Origin: Acidobacteriota bacterium
Lineage (GTDB): Bacteria > Acidobacteriota > JAAYUB01
DNA: 64,000 nucleotides
Reading direction: 5' to 3'
Assembly (NCBI GenBank): GCA_018001935.1
Contig: JAGNHB010000004.1
Location: forward strand, 31,808 to 95,807
Positions 34,601 to 41,857 of the stretch are shown in pieces; the first letter of the stretch is position 1, and every line of letters starts with the position of its first letter. The translations under genes were made by a program, and so were the position numbers. The notes beneath the pieces are model-generated. The model did no database searches, had not been told where the DNA came from, and saw nothing but the letters and a program-made list of their open reading frames with translations.

Positions 34601-34646
34601 CCAGGCGCCCTTCAGCGCCCGGGCTTCCGTCCGCGTCGAGTTCTAA
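31620..34646 (+). CDS. TonB-dependent receptor with N-terminal carboxypeptidase regulatory-like domain (Oar-like)
   Basis: Encodes 1008 residues. A signal peptide (MKHLFSRCVLLTAALLLLGG) is followed by a CarboxypepD_reg-like domain (about 30-110: GRVEGSVKDQTGGVIPGVTV to SEVVTVKDQAPLVDV), a plug with NNYVVDGVNVTNAGYGS and GEYGQSTGGVVNVITKSGG-like segments, then a beta-barrel rich in Tyr, Asn and Asp up to the terminal Phe (RASVRVEF). Such receptors are very common in Acidobacteriota and take up large substrates with TonB energy. The codon use is strongly biased and the ribosome site is near consensus (AAAGGAGG), which suggests high expression. A strong terminator follows. The ligand is unknown. 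Confidence 0.93.
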   Translation: MKHLFSRCVLLTAALLLLGGLAFGQMGQTYGRVEGSVKDQTGGVIPGVTVTITGVAGAKDMVTGDSGEFAFPFLTPGQYDVKAELQGFKTYEQKNVVVRLGTTTTLALVITPGEISEVVTVKDQAPLVDVTSTTVGANISDDLYTSIPMRRNFTAIFNLAPGVSDGGGTGASNPSIGGASGLENNYVVDGVNVTNAGYGSLGAYSNVYGSLGSGVNFDFVQEVQIKSGGFEAEYGQSTGGVVNVITKSGGNEFHGGVYFYASPSGWAARRKQINLYREQKNTMVLARQAYDISGDLSGYVWKDKLFFYFGFNPQWNKTYRRAPDGMGQLIDGLAIYEQKERIYSWSGKLTFIASSNHNFEFSSFADPSYTGTGPNRGMTSEGDIRYSKLNYGSWNWIGRYNGVINPKWFITASLGRAFNRFNESFLYSEAYPFRNYIDYYYDYYLPTHPGAAPGNYSYFVDGGPGFYENNEGQNYQFNIKNTVNFNLVGEHSLDIGYLYEDVKYDAIRQYTGPRVVVPAYAGFPGGTTNGASCYFQWIRLASGNIWDRNGDGVINRDDAVFRQIRGNVTPPAVATTTKYHSFYFQDAWKISSKITFKYGLRYDYQKMAGSGAEAISYAFKGNWAPRFGLIYDVYGDGKMKIYGSWGKFYEKVPNDICVRAMSSETGVTTAFWGDPALTQFLNPALAAAGYAPANTLSITGSHPTYIVPGTDTGSTYQFVLGVDRQLTPTLSLGARFIWSTIGKCLEDVSGGTAQMGYDGFPTDYVIANPTYAGDIFINATGVLGSDGLPDGFADVERSYQALEVTLEKRFSNGFQFMANYRLSKLWGNYEGLFRNDNGQDDPNITSLYDFRDGPEINPDTGMKWLGYQFVPGYLNTDRRHIFNFNGSYTFPQKITVGAGVRCTSGAPITPLGTHPVYQNDGEIPMTPRGSAGRGAWVNTVDLHCDYPWQVTDSVRVRFAIDLFNVFNRRQPTTYDENIQQSFETNVDYLTALSFQAPFSARASVRVEF

Positions 34647-34674
34647 TCGAATCCAGGGTTAAGTAACCCCGAAA

Positions 34675-34704
34675 GCAGGGCCCGCAGGGGCCCTGCTTTT
34701 TTTT
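34675..34704 (+). terminator. Strong intrinsic terminator after TonB-dependent receptor
   Basis: A 9-bp stem (GCAGGGCCC and its complement) with a short loop, followed by eight T residues. Confidence 0.92.
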
Positions 34705-34767
34705 CGGGCGGGAACAGGGGAGGGGGTGTCGGGTTTCGGGTGTCGGGTGTCGTTAGAATACCCACCT

Positions 34768-34880
34768 GGATAAATTGGACAAAACCACGGATGGACACGG
34801 ATGGACACGGATGGACGGGAGTATGAGCCCCGGAATACACGGAGATCGAACCACGAACCACACGAACCACACGAAGGAAG
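34768..34880 (+). repeat. CACGGATG-type dispersed element, copy 2
   Basis: Contains three CACGGATGGA words, then GGAATACACGGA and repeated CGAACCACA words. It is the inverse-orientation partner of 9764-9862. A fragment (CGAACCACACGAACCACAC) also stands at about 3843-3861. Confidence 0.88.
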
Positions 34881-35052
34881 AAAGAAGAAGGAAGAAGGAA
34901 GAAAACGGGAGACAGGCGAGCGGAAACCGGAGAGGGCGTCCGGCCGATTCACGTCCGGGCTTTATCGGTTACGATCCGGCCAACGGGACGCCGGTCCCGT
35001 TCGCCTTTCTGCCTGGCTGCCTCCAGCGGATTTTGCACCCCATCCCGTCTTC

Positions 35053-35123
35053 CTTTGCGAGCTTTGCGCCTTGGCGAGATCATGATTCGGATCGTCTCTC
35101 GCCAAGGCGCAAAGCTCGCAAAG
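35053..35123. repeat. Dispersed 71-bp inverted repeat, copy C (perfect arms)
   Basis: The 27-bp arms (35053-35079 and 35097-35123) are exact complements around a 17-bp loop. Compared with copy A, both arms carry matching changes (GATCTTGG becomes GAGCTTTG in the left arm, with the complement in the right). Confidence 0.95.
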
Positions 35124-35335
35124 GAAAACGATTTGCCAGGGATGTGCCCAAGGGAAACGAAAGCTTGCCTTTACCGGTACACCCCGCCTCCGGGAGAAAG
35201 CTGCCGGAATGTCTTTCACAGAGGAAGAGAAGCGGCGTCTCCCCTTGGCGTGAACCGGCCTCACGAAGTTCAATTACCGTGGATTTCATGGTTCCCTTCT
35301 CCGGGCGGGGATGAACGACAACAGTCCATGATACT

Positions 35336-35375
35336 TTTGTTTGAGCCATCGCCCGGAGAGCGAAGGCACTTTTTA
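35336..35375. repeat. CCATC-type hairpin element, copy 2
   Basis: TTTGTTTGAG, then a stem CCATCGCCC/GAGCGAAGG around gga. Pairing is weaker than in the copy at 9600-9637. Confidence 0.6.
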
Positions 35376-35418
35376 CGGGGATGTCAAGGACAAATTTTCT
35401 TCTCGGTCAAAAAAATCT

Positions 35419-35447
35419 TTGGACTTCCCCCGTTTCAGTGTTATTAT
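35419..35447 (+). promoter_or_regulatory. Promoter for RNase E/G
   Basis: TTGGAC, 17 bp, TATTAT, about 120 bp before the ATG; the leader of that length could be a target for RNase autoregulation. Confidence 0.6.
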
Positions 35448-35566
35448 CCTTTTTCGGTTTTGCCGCGCCCCGGCCGTGGGAATTCGATGAAAACCGACGG
35501 GCGTGCCGAGATTTGGCCTAAAGCCTCCGAATTCCCCCAACAAAATCAGACCCGTTGAGGTGAAAA

Positions 35567-37864
35567 ATGAACCGTGACCTCATGGTGCACGTCACCCCCT
35601 TCGAGGTGCATGTAGCCATCCTCGAAGACGACGTGCTCGTGGAATACCATGTCGAGCGCCGCCGCGACCGCAGCATCGTGGGCAACATCTACAAGGGCCG
35701 GGTGGACAAGGTCCTCCCGGGGATGCAGTCCGCCTTCGTGGACGTGGGCATCGACAAGAACGCCTTCCTCTACGTGACCGACTTTCTGGAGGAGTTCTCC
35801 GAGCTGGCCGAGACCGTGGAGGACGACGGGGTCCGCCCCCCGCAGACACCCCGGCGCCCCGGCGAACTCCCCGCGGTTTCCGTCGCGGCCGAACCCGTCC
35901 CGGCCGAAGCCGGCGAACCCGCCGAGCCGCAAGCGGCGGCGGCCGAACCGACCGCAGACACCCCCGACGCGGCACCGCCCCCGGCCGACGGCCAGGCGCC
36001 CCGCCCCGCCGGCGAACGGCGCGGGCGCCACCGTTCCCGCCGACGCGGGCGCTCCCGCTCGGCCTCCCCCGACGGCGCCCAGGCAGCGTCCCCGGCGGGC
36101 CAAGCCCCCGCCGAGCCTGCCGGTGCGCCCGAAACCGCGGGGAGCCCGGCCTCGGCGCGGGAAGAAACCCACCCGGCGCCGGCCCCCGAACCGGTTTCCC
36201 AGCCCGAACCCGCCTCGGCGCCCCAGCCGGCGCCCCCGGTGGAACCCGGCCCCAAAGCCGAGGCCGGCCCCCGGACGGAACGGCCGTCCCGGTACGCGGC
36301 CCCCGGCGCCCGGTCGCGGCTCCGTTCCGGTTCCGCGCGCAAACCCGAAGCGGCCCCCGCCCCCGAGCCGGCGGCGGCGCCCGCGCCGGAACCGCCGTCC
36401 CCCGCGCCCGTTCCTGAAGCCCCCGCCGACAGCCCGGCCGCCAAGCCCGTCCGGCGGCGCCGGACGACCCGCGCCGCCGCCCCCAAAAAAGGGGACGGCG
36501 CCCCCGACGCCGGGTCCGGTCTGACGGAGGGAACGTCCCGAATCACCCTGCCCGACGAGGGCGCGTCCTTCTCCCAGGGACGTTCCCGGGGCCGGCGCCG
36601 GCGCGGCGGCGGCGGCACCGGCAACCGCAACTTCAACACCGCGGCGGAGAACGAGCCGGGCAACATCTCCAGCATGCTCAAGCAGGGGCAGGAGATCATC
36701 GTCCAGGTGGTGAAGGAGCCCATCTCCCTCAAGAGCGCCCGCATCACCTCCCACATCTCCCTCCCGGGGCGGATGCTGGTTTTCCTCCCCACCTTCAACC
36801 GCATCGGCGTCTCCCGCAAGATCCGCTCCGACGGGGAGCGGCGGCGGCTTCGCCAGATCGTGAAGGGGCACCTCGGCGACCGGAGCGGCGGGTTCATCAT
36901 CCGCACCGCCAGCGAGGGGTGCACCGAGGCGGAACTCACCCAGGACGTCGACTTCCTGCTGGGGACCTGGCAGGAAATCCAGTCCCACAGCGCCACCGAC
37001 AAGGCCCCGACCCTCCTGTACGAGGAGCCCGGCCTGGTGGAGCGCCTCCTGCGGGACCGGCTGGACGAGAGCGTCCAGACCATCTGGGTGGACGACGAGG
37101 CCCAGTACGCTTCCGTGGTCTCCTTCATGGGGCGCTTCATGCCCGCCATGCTGGGGAAGGTGAAGCTCTTCAACCGGCCCGAGAGCCTCTTCGAGTTCTT
37201 CAACCTCGTCCCCGAGATCCAGAAGGCCATGCGCCAGAAGGTCTGGCTCAAGTCGGGCGGCTACATCGTCATCAACCACGCCGAGGCCATGGTGGCCATC
37301 GACGTGAACACCGGCCGCTTCGTGGGCAAGAACAGCAACTTCGAGGAGACCATCACCAAGACCAACCTCGACGCCGCCAAGGAGATCGTCCGGCAGATCC
37401 GCCTGCGCAACCTGGGCGGGATCATCGTCCTGGACTTCATCGACATGCAGGACAAGAAGGGCCGCAAGGCGGTGATGGACGTCCTGATGCAGGAACTCCG
37501 CAAGGACAAGGCACCGTCGAAAGTCCTCTCCTTCAACGATTTCGGCCTGGTGGCCATGACGCGAAAGCGGACGGCGGGGGCCCTGGAGAAGGCCCTCTCC
37601 GACCCCTGCCCCTTCTGCGAGGGGAACGGTTTCGTGAAGTCCGTCTCCTCCACCTGCTTCGACATCTTCTCCACGGCGGACCGCATGCGGGGCACCCTCA
37701 AGGGGCAGACCGTGCTTATCCGCGCCCACACCGACGTCATCCGCTCCCTCAAGGGCGAGTCGGCGGACGTGCTGACCGAGATCAAGCGGCTCTGCGGGAA
37801 CGACGTGGTCCTGGTCCCCGACCCGCTCATGCCCTTCCACGCCTTCGACATCTCCACCACCTGA
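35567..37864 (+). CDS. Ribonuclease E/G with long disordered insertion in the S1 domain
   Basis: Encodes 765 residues. The S1 domain starts at about 36 (RSIVGNIYKGRVDKVLPGMQ) and is interrupted after about residue 87. About 275 Pro-, Ala-, Glu- and Arg-rich residues follow, and S1 resumes at about 366 (NISSMLKQGQEIIVQVVKEP). The catalytic part is complete: Asp579 in VAIDVNTGRF and Asp623 in IVLDFIDMQ bind the metal, and CPFC (681/684) forms the zinc link between subunits. RNase E/G starts mRNA decay and matures rRNA. The insertion may work like the C-terminal scaffold of E. coli RNase E. GAGGTGAA precedes the ATG. Codons for the insertion are very GC-rich. Confidence 0.95.
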   Translation: MNRDLMVHVTPFEVHVAILEDDVLVEYHVERRRDRSIVGNIYKGRVDKVLPGMQSAFVDVGIDKNAFLYVTDFLEEFSELAETVEDDGVRPPQTPRRPGELPAVSVAAEPVPAEAGEPAEPQAAAAEPTADTPDAAPPPADGQAPRPAGERRGRHRSRRRGRSRSASPDGAQAASPAGQAPAEPAGAPETAGSPASAREETHPAPAPEPVSQPEPASAPQPAPPVEPGPKAEAGPRTERPSRYAAPGARSRLRSGSARKPEAAPAPEPAAAPAPEPPSPAPVPEAPADSPAAKPVRRRRTTRAAAPKKGDGAPDAGSGLTEGTSRITLPDEGASFSQGRSRGRRRRGGGGTGNRNFNTAAENEPGNISSMLKQGQEIIVQVVKEPISLKSARITSHISLPGRMLVFLPTFNRIGVSRKIRSDGERRRLRQIVKGHLGDRSGGFIIRTASEGCTEAELTQDVDFLLGTWQEIQSHSATDKAPTLLYEEPGLVERLLRDRLDESVQTIWVDDEAQYASVVSFMGRFMPAMLGKVKLFNRPESLFEFFNLVPEIQKAMRQKVWLKSGGYIVINHAEAMVAIDVNTGRFVGKNSNFEETITKTNLDAAKEIVRQIRLRNLGGIIVLDFIDMQDKKGRKAVMDVLMQELRKDKAPSKVLSFNDFGLVAMTRKRTAGALEKALSDPCPFCEGNGFVKSVSSTCFDIFSTADRMRGTLKGQTVLIRAHTDVIRSLKGESADVLTEIKRLCGNDVVLVPDPLMPFHAFDISTT

Positions 37865-38262
37865 GTTTTGGCCGGCAGGCGGGGGACGACCCCCGCCCGC
37901 CGATTCTCATAAAGCGGCCGCTTCCGCGCCTTCACGGGCCCGGAAGCGGTTGTGTTTCCGGGGCGAGGCAGCCGGAAAGAGCGGCAAAGGACAAAAGGAC
38001 CTAAAGGACCAAAGGGACCGAAAGGACGGCGCGCCCCGACGGTCTGGAAAGCCGTGCCGGGAGTGTCTTGCCCTGCCGTTCCGGGGGTGATTTCCCTACC
38101 GTGCCGGGCGCTCCTTCCTCACCGCGCCCTGGCTGTCGCTGTCCTTTATGTCCTTTTGGTCCTTTTGGTCCTTTACGTCCTTTCCCGCCCTCTCTGCTCC
38201 CTCGACCTGTCAACAGCCATCAGCCTAACAACCTTCAGCCTATCAGCCTTCAGCCTATCAGC
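37865..38262. other. Convergent spacer with hairpins and simple repeats
   Basis: The 398 bp between the ends of the RNase gene (plus) and hrpB (minus). Two hairpins lie near the RNase end: GGCGGGGG/CCCCCGCC at about 37877 and CCGCTTCCG (37918-37926)/CGGAAGCGG (37941-37949) followed by a weak TTGTGTTT. They may act as a terminator. The remainder is simple-sequence DNA (listed separately). Confidence 0.75.
38000..38190. repeat. AAAGGAC-word inverted repeat
   Basis: The left side has repeated AAAGGACC and AAAGGGACC words (about 37985-38030). The right side has the complementary TCCTTTTGG and TCCTTTACG words (about 38147-38190). About 115 bp separate them, so the pair could form a large imperfect stem. 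Confidence 0.7.
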
Positions 38263-38267
38263 CTACC
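38215..38267. repeat. TAGGCTG/AAGGCTG heptamer tract at the hrpB stop codon
   Basis: On the minus strand it reads as repeated TAGGCTGA and AAGGCTGA words, beginning at the hrpB stop codon (38263-38265). The wording is the same as at the ketosynthase stop codon (27181-27225). Confidence 0.8.
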
Positions 38268-40815
38268 CCCTTCTCCCCGGCGGCGCCGCGGAACGCGGGT
38301 CCTCGGGCCAGTCGTGCTTCGGGTAGCGGCGGGAGAGGCGGCGGCGCAGCTCGGGGTAGGCCCGGTCCCAGAAACCGTCCAGGTCCGCCGTCACCTGGAC
38401 CGGCCGGTGGTTGGGCGCCAGCAGGTGCAGCGTGAGGGGGACGGCGCCCCCGCCCACCCGCGGCGGTTTCACGGTCCCGAAGAAGTCCTGGATCCGGGAT
38501 GCGGCCCAGGGCGACGGCCCGTCCTCGTAGTGCACCGCGACCCGCCGTCCGGCGCCGACGGTCACCGTCCGCGGCGCCAGCTGCTCCAGGAGGGCCGACG
38601 CGGACGGGTCCAGCAGGTCGCGGAGATACTCCTCCAGCGACCGCAACGCGATCTGCCGGAAGGCGTGCCTCCCCGCGCAGAGGTGATCGAGCAGGCGGCC
38701 CCGGTCGTCCCCCGCCAGGTCGGGGAGGCCGGGGTCCCGTCCGATGGACCGCAGGAAGGCCCGGCGGCCGGCGTAGGTCCGCAGCGGCCCCTCGTCGGGG
38801 AACGGCTTCGGCCAGGCCTGTTCCAGGGCCCGGCGGAGGACCGCCTCCAGCGCGGGGCCCTCCCCCCGCAGCGGGCGGCTCTCGAGGACCAGCGCGCCGT
38901 AGCACAGCGTCCGCCGCCCCTCCGCCTGCAGGGTTTCGCCGTTCCAGGCGCACGCCTCCGACTCGCGGAGCCACGCGCCCCCGGCCTCGACCAGCAGTTC
39001 CGGCGAGATCCCCACCGCCGTCTGGACCCGGGCGGACGCGGGGCCGCCGGACGAGGCCGGGGCGTCCTCGGCATCCACGGCGATCAACCAGTCCTCGTTC
39101 CGGACCACGCTTTCCGGCGAGAGAAGGGCCCCGCCGCCCACGCAGAGCTGGAGCTCGATCCGGTCGGGCATGCCCTGCCGGCCCCACTCCCGGCGACGCA
39201 CCGACGCCACCCGGTCGGGGAAGCCCGCCAGGAAACAGGCGGCCAGGGCGTCCGGGTCGGGCCGGCCCAGGCCCTGCCGTTCGGTCCAGCCCAGGGCGGG
39301 CGCCAGCCGCCGGACGGCCTCCCGGACGCGCTCGACCCGCGCCCGGTCCAGGTGACGGTCCGCCTCGCCCCGCCGCCCCGCCGCCGCGGACCGAAGCCGT
39401 TCGAGCTGAAAGGACACGTCGGAGTCGGCGGCATCGGCGGCGGGGACGCCGCGCCGGAGCACCATCCCCTCGTTCACCAGCACCGCCGCCCCGAGGGCGG
39501 CCGGGCACGCCCGCCGCAGGCCCTCCGCCACCACCCGCGACAGGCGGGGATGGAGGGGAAGGGTGGACATCCGCTCGCCCTCCGCCGTCAACCCCCCGTC
39601 GGCATCCAGCGCGCCGAGGTCCCGGAGGAGCCCGGCGGCCGCGTCCCAGCGCTCGGGCGGCGGCGGGTCGGGCCAGGGCAGGTCCCGGAGGTCCGCCGGC
39701 ACGGCTTCCAGGCCGCGCGTGACGGCATGAAGCTCCAGGACAAGCTGGGAAAGGTCCAGCCGGAGCACTTCGGGCGCCTCGGCCTCCCGGCGGGCCTCGA
39801 AGTCCCTCAACGTGTAGAGCCGTTTCACCACGCCGGGGGCGGTCCGCCCCGCCCGGCCCACCCGCTGGACGGCGGAGGCCCGGCTGACGGGCCTCACGTC
39901 CAGCGTCGGGAGACCGCTCCACGGGGCATGGCCGGGGATCCGGGCCAGCCCGGAGTCCACGACCCCCGTCACGCCCTCCACGGTGACGGAGGTTTCCGCG
40001 ACGTTGGTGGCCAGGATGACCTTCCGCCGGCCGGAGGGGGCGAAGACCGCGGCCTGTTCCGCCGGCGGCAGGTCGGCCCAGAGTTCCGTCACCCGGAGCC
40101 CGGCCCGCTCCGCGACGTCCTTCAGGGCTTCCCCCGCCCGGCGGATCTCGGCGATGCCCGGCAGGAAGACCAGCACGTGCCCCGGGCAGTCCGGCCGCCC
40201 GGCCAGCTCCGCCACGGCGGCGGCGACCCGCATCGGCAGCGGCCGGTCCGAGGGTCCGCCGGCGTGTTCCACCGTCACGGGGTGAACGGTGCCCCCGCAA
40301 CGGAAGGCGGCCCCCCCGAAGCGGCCCGCGAGGCCCTCCGCCCCGAGGGTCGCGGACATGACCACCAGCCGCAGGTCCGGCCGGGTCGTGGCCTGGAGGT
40401 GCCGGACGAGGGCGAAGGCGGCGTCGGCGTGGAGGCTTCGCTCGTGGAACTCGTCCAGGACGACGCAGGCGGCGTCCTCGAGCCGGGGGTCGTCGAGGAG
40501 CCGGCGCGGGAAGAGGCCCTCCGTGAGGTAAAGCACCCGGGTGGCGGGCGATTCCGCCCCCTCGAACCGGACCCGGTAGCCGACACGGCCGCCCACCTCC
40601 TCCCCGGCTTCGGACGCCGCGCGACGGGCCGCCAGCCGGGCGGCCAGGCGGCGGGGCTCCAGCACCAGGACCCGCCCGCCCAGCGCCGCGGCGAGGGCCG
40701 GCGGGACGCGGGTGGTCTTCCCCGAGCCGGGCTCGGCCTGCACCAGGGTGAGGGCGTGGCCGTGCACGCACCCGACGAGGTCGGGAAGATGGGGGTCGAT
40801 GGGGAGGGGCTGCAT
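38263..40815 (-). CDS. hrpB: ATP-dependent RNA helicase HrpB
   Basis: Encodes 850 residues of the DEAH/RHA family, the usual HrpB length. Motif I is QAEPGSGKTTRVP near residue 27, motif II is VVLDEFHERSLHAD (DEFH in place of DEAH), motif III is VMSATL and motif VI is QRVGRAGRTAPG. The HA2, OB-fold-like and HrpB C-terminal parts follow. HrpB proteins are implicated in RNA metabolism and ribosome biogenesis; their exact role is unclear. It starts 13 bp after the HD-GYP gene, so the two are co-transcribed. The stop codon is part of a TAGGCTG simple repeat. Confidence 0.95.
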   Translation of the reverse strand: MQPLPIDPHLPDLVGCVHGHALTLVQAEPGSGKTTRVPPALAAALGGRVLVLEPRRLAARLAARRAASEAGEEVGGRVGYRVRFEGAESPATRVLYLTEGLFPRRLLDDPRLEDAACVVLDEFHERSLHADAAFALVRHLQATTRPDLRLVVMSATLGAEGLAGRFGGAAFRCGGTVHPVTVEHAGGPSDRPLPMRVAAAVAELAGRPDCPGHVLVFLPGIAEIRRAGEALKDVAERAGLRVTELWADLPPAEQAAVFAPSGRRKVILATNVAETSVTVEGVTGVVDSGLARIPGHAPWSGLPTLDVRPVSRASAVQRVGRAGRTAPGVVKRLYTLRDFEARREAEAPEVLRLDLSQLVLELHAVTRGLEAVPADLRDLPWPDPPPPERWDAAAGLLRDLGALDADGGLTAEGERMSTLPLHPRLSRVVAEGLRRACPAALGAAVLVNEGMVLRRGVPAADAADSDVSFQLERLRSAAAGRRGEADRHLDRARVERVREAVRRLAPALGWTERQGLGRPDPDALAACFLAGFPDRVASVRRREWGRQGMPDRIELQLCVGGGALLSPESVVRNEDWLIAVDAEDAPASSGGPASARVQTAVGISPELLVEAGGAWLRESEACAWNGETLQAEGRRTLCYGALVLESRPLRGEGPALEAVLRRALEQAWPKPFPDEGPLRTYAGRRAFLRSIGRDPGLPDLAGDDRGRLLDHLCAGRHAFRQIALRSLEEYLRDLLDPSASALLEQLAPRTVTVGAGRRVAVHYEDGPSPWAASRIQDFFGTVKPPRVGGGAVPLTLHLLAPNHRPVQVTADLDGFWDRAYPELRRRLSRRYPKHDWPEDPRSAAPPGRRG

Positions 40816-40828
40816 GCGGGAGGCGGCT

Positions 40829-41737
40829 TCAGCTGACGAGTTCGGCGTCCTTCAGGGCCTGGCCGAAAGCGTCCACCAGCCCGGGGTCATAGCGCTTCCC
40901 GGCCTCCTTCTTCAGCTCCTCGAGCGCGTCGGGAAGGGAGACGGCGAGCCGGTACGTGTTGGTGTTGGTCATGGCGTCGAAGGACTCGGCGATGGAGAGG
41001 ATCCTCGCGAAGAGCGGGATTTCCTCCTCCCTCAGGCGGTCGGGGTACCCGGTGCCGTCGTAGTTCTCGTGGTGGTAGCGGATGGCGGGAACGAGGTCCT
41101 GCCAGAGATGGACCCGGGACACCATCTGGGCCCCCAGTGCCGGGTGCAGCTTGAAGTGGTTGGGGTTCCCCCGGGACTCGCGGGGGATCTTGACCATCCC
41201 GATGTCGTGGAGCAAGGCCGCGAAGTGGACCTGGCGCCGCTCTTCCTCGGAGAGCCCGACCTGCCGGGACATCATGTCCGCGTACCGGGCCACGTTCCGG
41301 AGGTGGCTCATGGGGAGCATGTCCCCCTCCAGGCTCATGACCAGGAGTTCCACGGCGTGGGTGAAGAAGTTGATCTGGACCTCGTCGAGGGCGGACGGCC
41401 TGATCTCCGCCGACTTCTCCTCCGCCGGGCCCTGCTCGGCCGGCCGGGCCGCCGGCGCCTCCCCCTCGACGGGTTTTTCCGCCGCTTCCCCCTCGGCGGG
41501 GGCCCCAACCCGCACCGCGGCCTGGCGCCGCTTGAAAAGGCTCAGGATGACCCCGAGGACCGTCAGGACGGAGGCGGCGGCGGACACCCACATCCACGGC
41601 TCGACCCGCTCGCGGAGCAGGACCACCGAGACGACGGCCGACGGGAAGAGGGCCAGAACGCAGAACCACCACCCTCTCCCGTAATCGTCTCTCGCCCGGA
41701 GTTCCTCGACCTGTCCTGGAGCTTCTTTCAACATCAT
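40829..41737 (-). CDS. Membrane HD-GYP-type cyclic-dinucleotide phosphodiesterase candidate
   Basis: Encodes 302 residues. Two hydrophobic helices (about 23-41 and 48-67) anchor it; a linker rich in Ala, Glu and Pro follows. The C-terminal domain has the HD-GYP set: LLHDIGMVKIP (His177-Asp178), HH (222-223) and DGTGYP (227-232). Canonical members have HDIGK; here the lysine follows two residues later (HDIGMVK). Such domains degrade cyclic di-GMP to GMP or act as receptors. A strong promoter lies at 41762-41790. It is co-transcribed with hrpB. Two adjacent ATG codons (41737 and 41734) could each serve as start. Confidence 0.87.
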   Translation of the reverse strand: MMLKEAPGQVEELRARDDYGRGWWFCVLALFPSAVVSVVLLRERVEPWMWVSAAASVLTVLGVILSLFKRRQAAVRVGAPAEGEAAEKPVEGEAPAARPAEQGPAEEKSAEIRPSALDEVQINFFTHAVELLVMSLEGDMLPMSHLRNVARYADMMSRQVGLSEEERRQVHFAALLHDIGMVKIPRESRGNPNHFKLHPALGAQMVSRVHLWQDLVPAIRYHHENYDGTGYPDRLREEEIPLFARILSIAESFDAMTNTNTYRLAVSLPDALEELKKEAGKRYDPGLVDAFGQALKDAELVS

Positions 41738-41761
41738 GGCCGTCCCGTGCGCGTCGGCGTC

Positions 41762-41790
41762 AGTGTAGACGGGGCGGGCGGTGTTGTCAA
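41762..41790 (-). promoter_or_regulatory. Promoter for HD-GYP-hrpB
   Basis: Minus strand: perfect TTGACA, 17 bp, TACACT, about 25 bp upstream of the start codon. Confidence 0.65.
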
Positions 41791-41808
41791 CCCTCGTTTG
41801 ATTTGGGC

Positions 41809-41837
41809 TTTGCAATCGCGGTGATCTGTGCGAGAAT
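41809..41837 (+). promoter_or_regulatory. Possible promoter for nadB operon
   Basis: TTTGCA, 17 bp, GAGAAT, directly before the nadB ribosome site. The predicted transcript start (about 41844) falls near the GGAAGGAG site, so the leader would be very short; the true promoter may lie a little upstream. Confidence 0.3.
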
Positions 41838-41857
41838 CCCCCGGAAGGAGACGACCC

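Larger units (their letters stand above)
34705..35566. other. Long repeat-rich spacer before the RNase E/G gene
   Basis: It holds a GGGTGTCGG tract near 34733, a CACGGATG-type element (34768-34880), a GAAGAAGG purine tract (34865-34905), an inverted repeat (35053-35123), a CCATC hairpin (35336-35375) and a good promoter (35419-35447). No gene is seen; the small open frames inside the repeats recur in other spacers only because the repeats recur. Confidence 0.8.

Noticed and set aside
9655-35316. Similar short peptides (containing LGALARADP or LCALARDDP) predicted in several spacers
   Set aside because: They are translations of the dispersed 71-bp inverted repeat, which explains the similarity; no start sites or conserved length.
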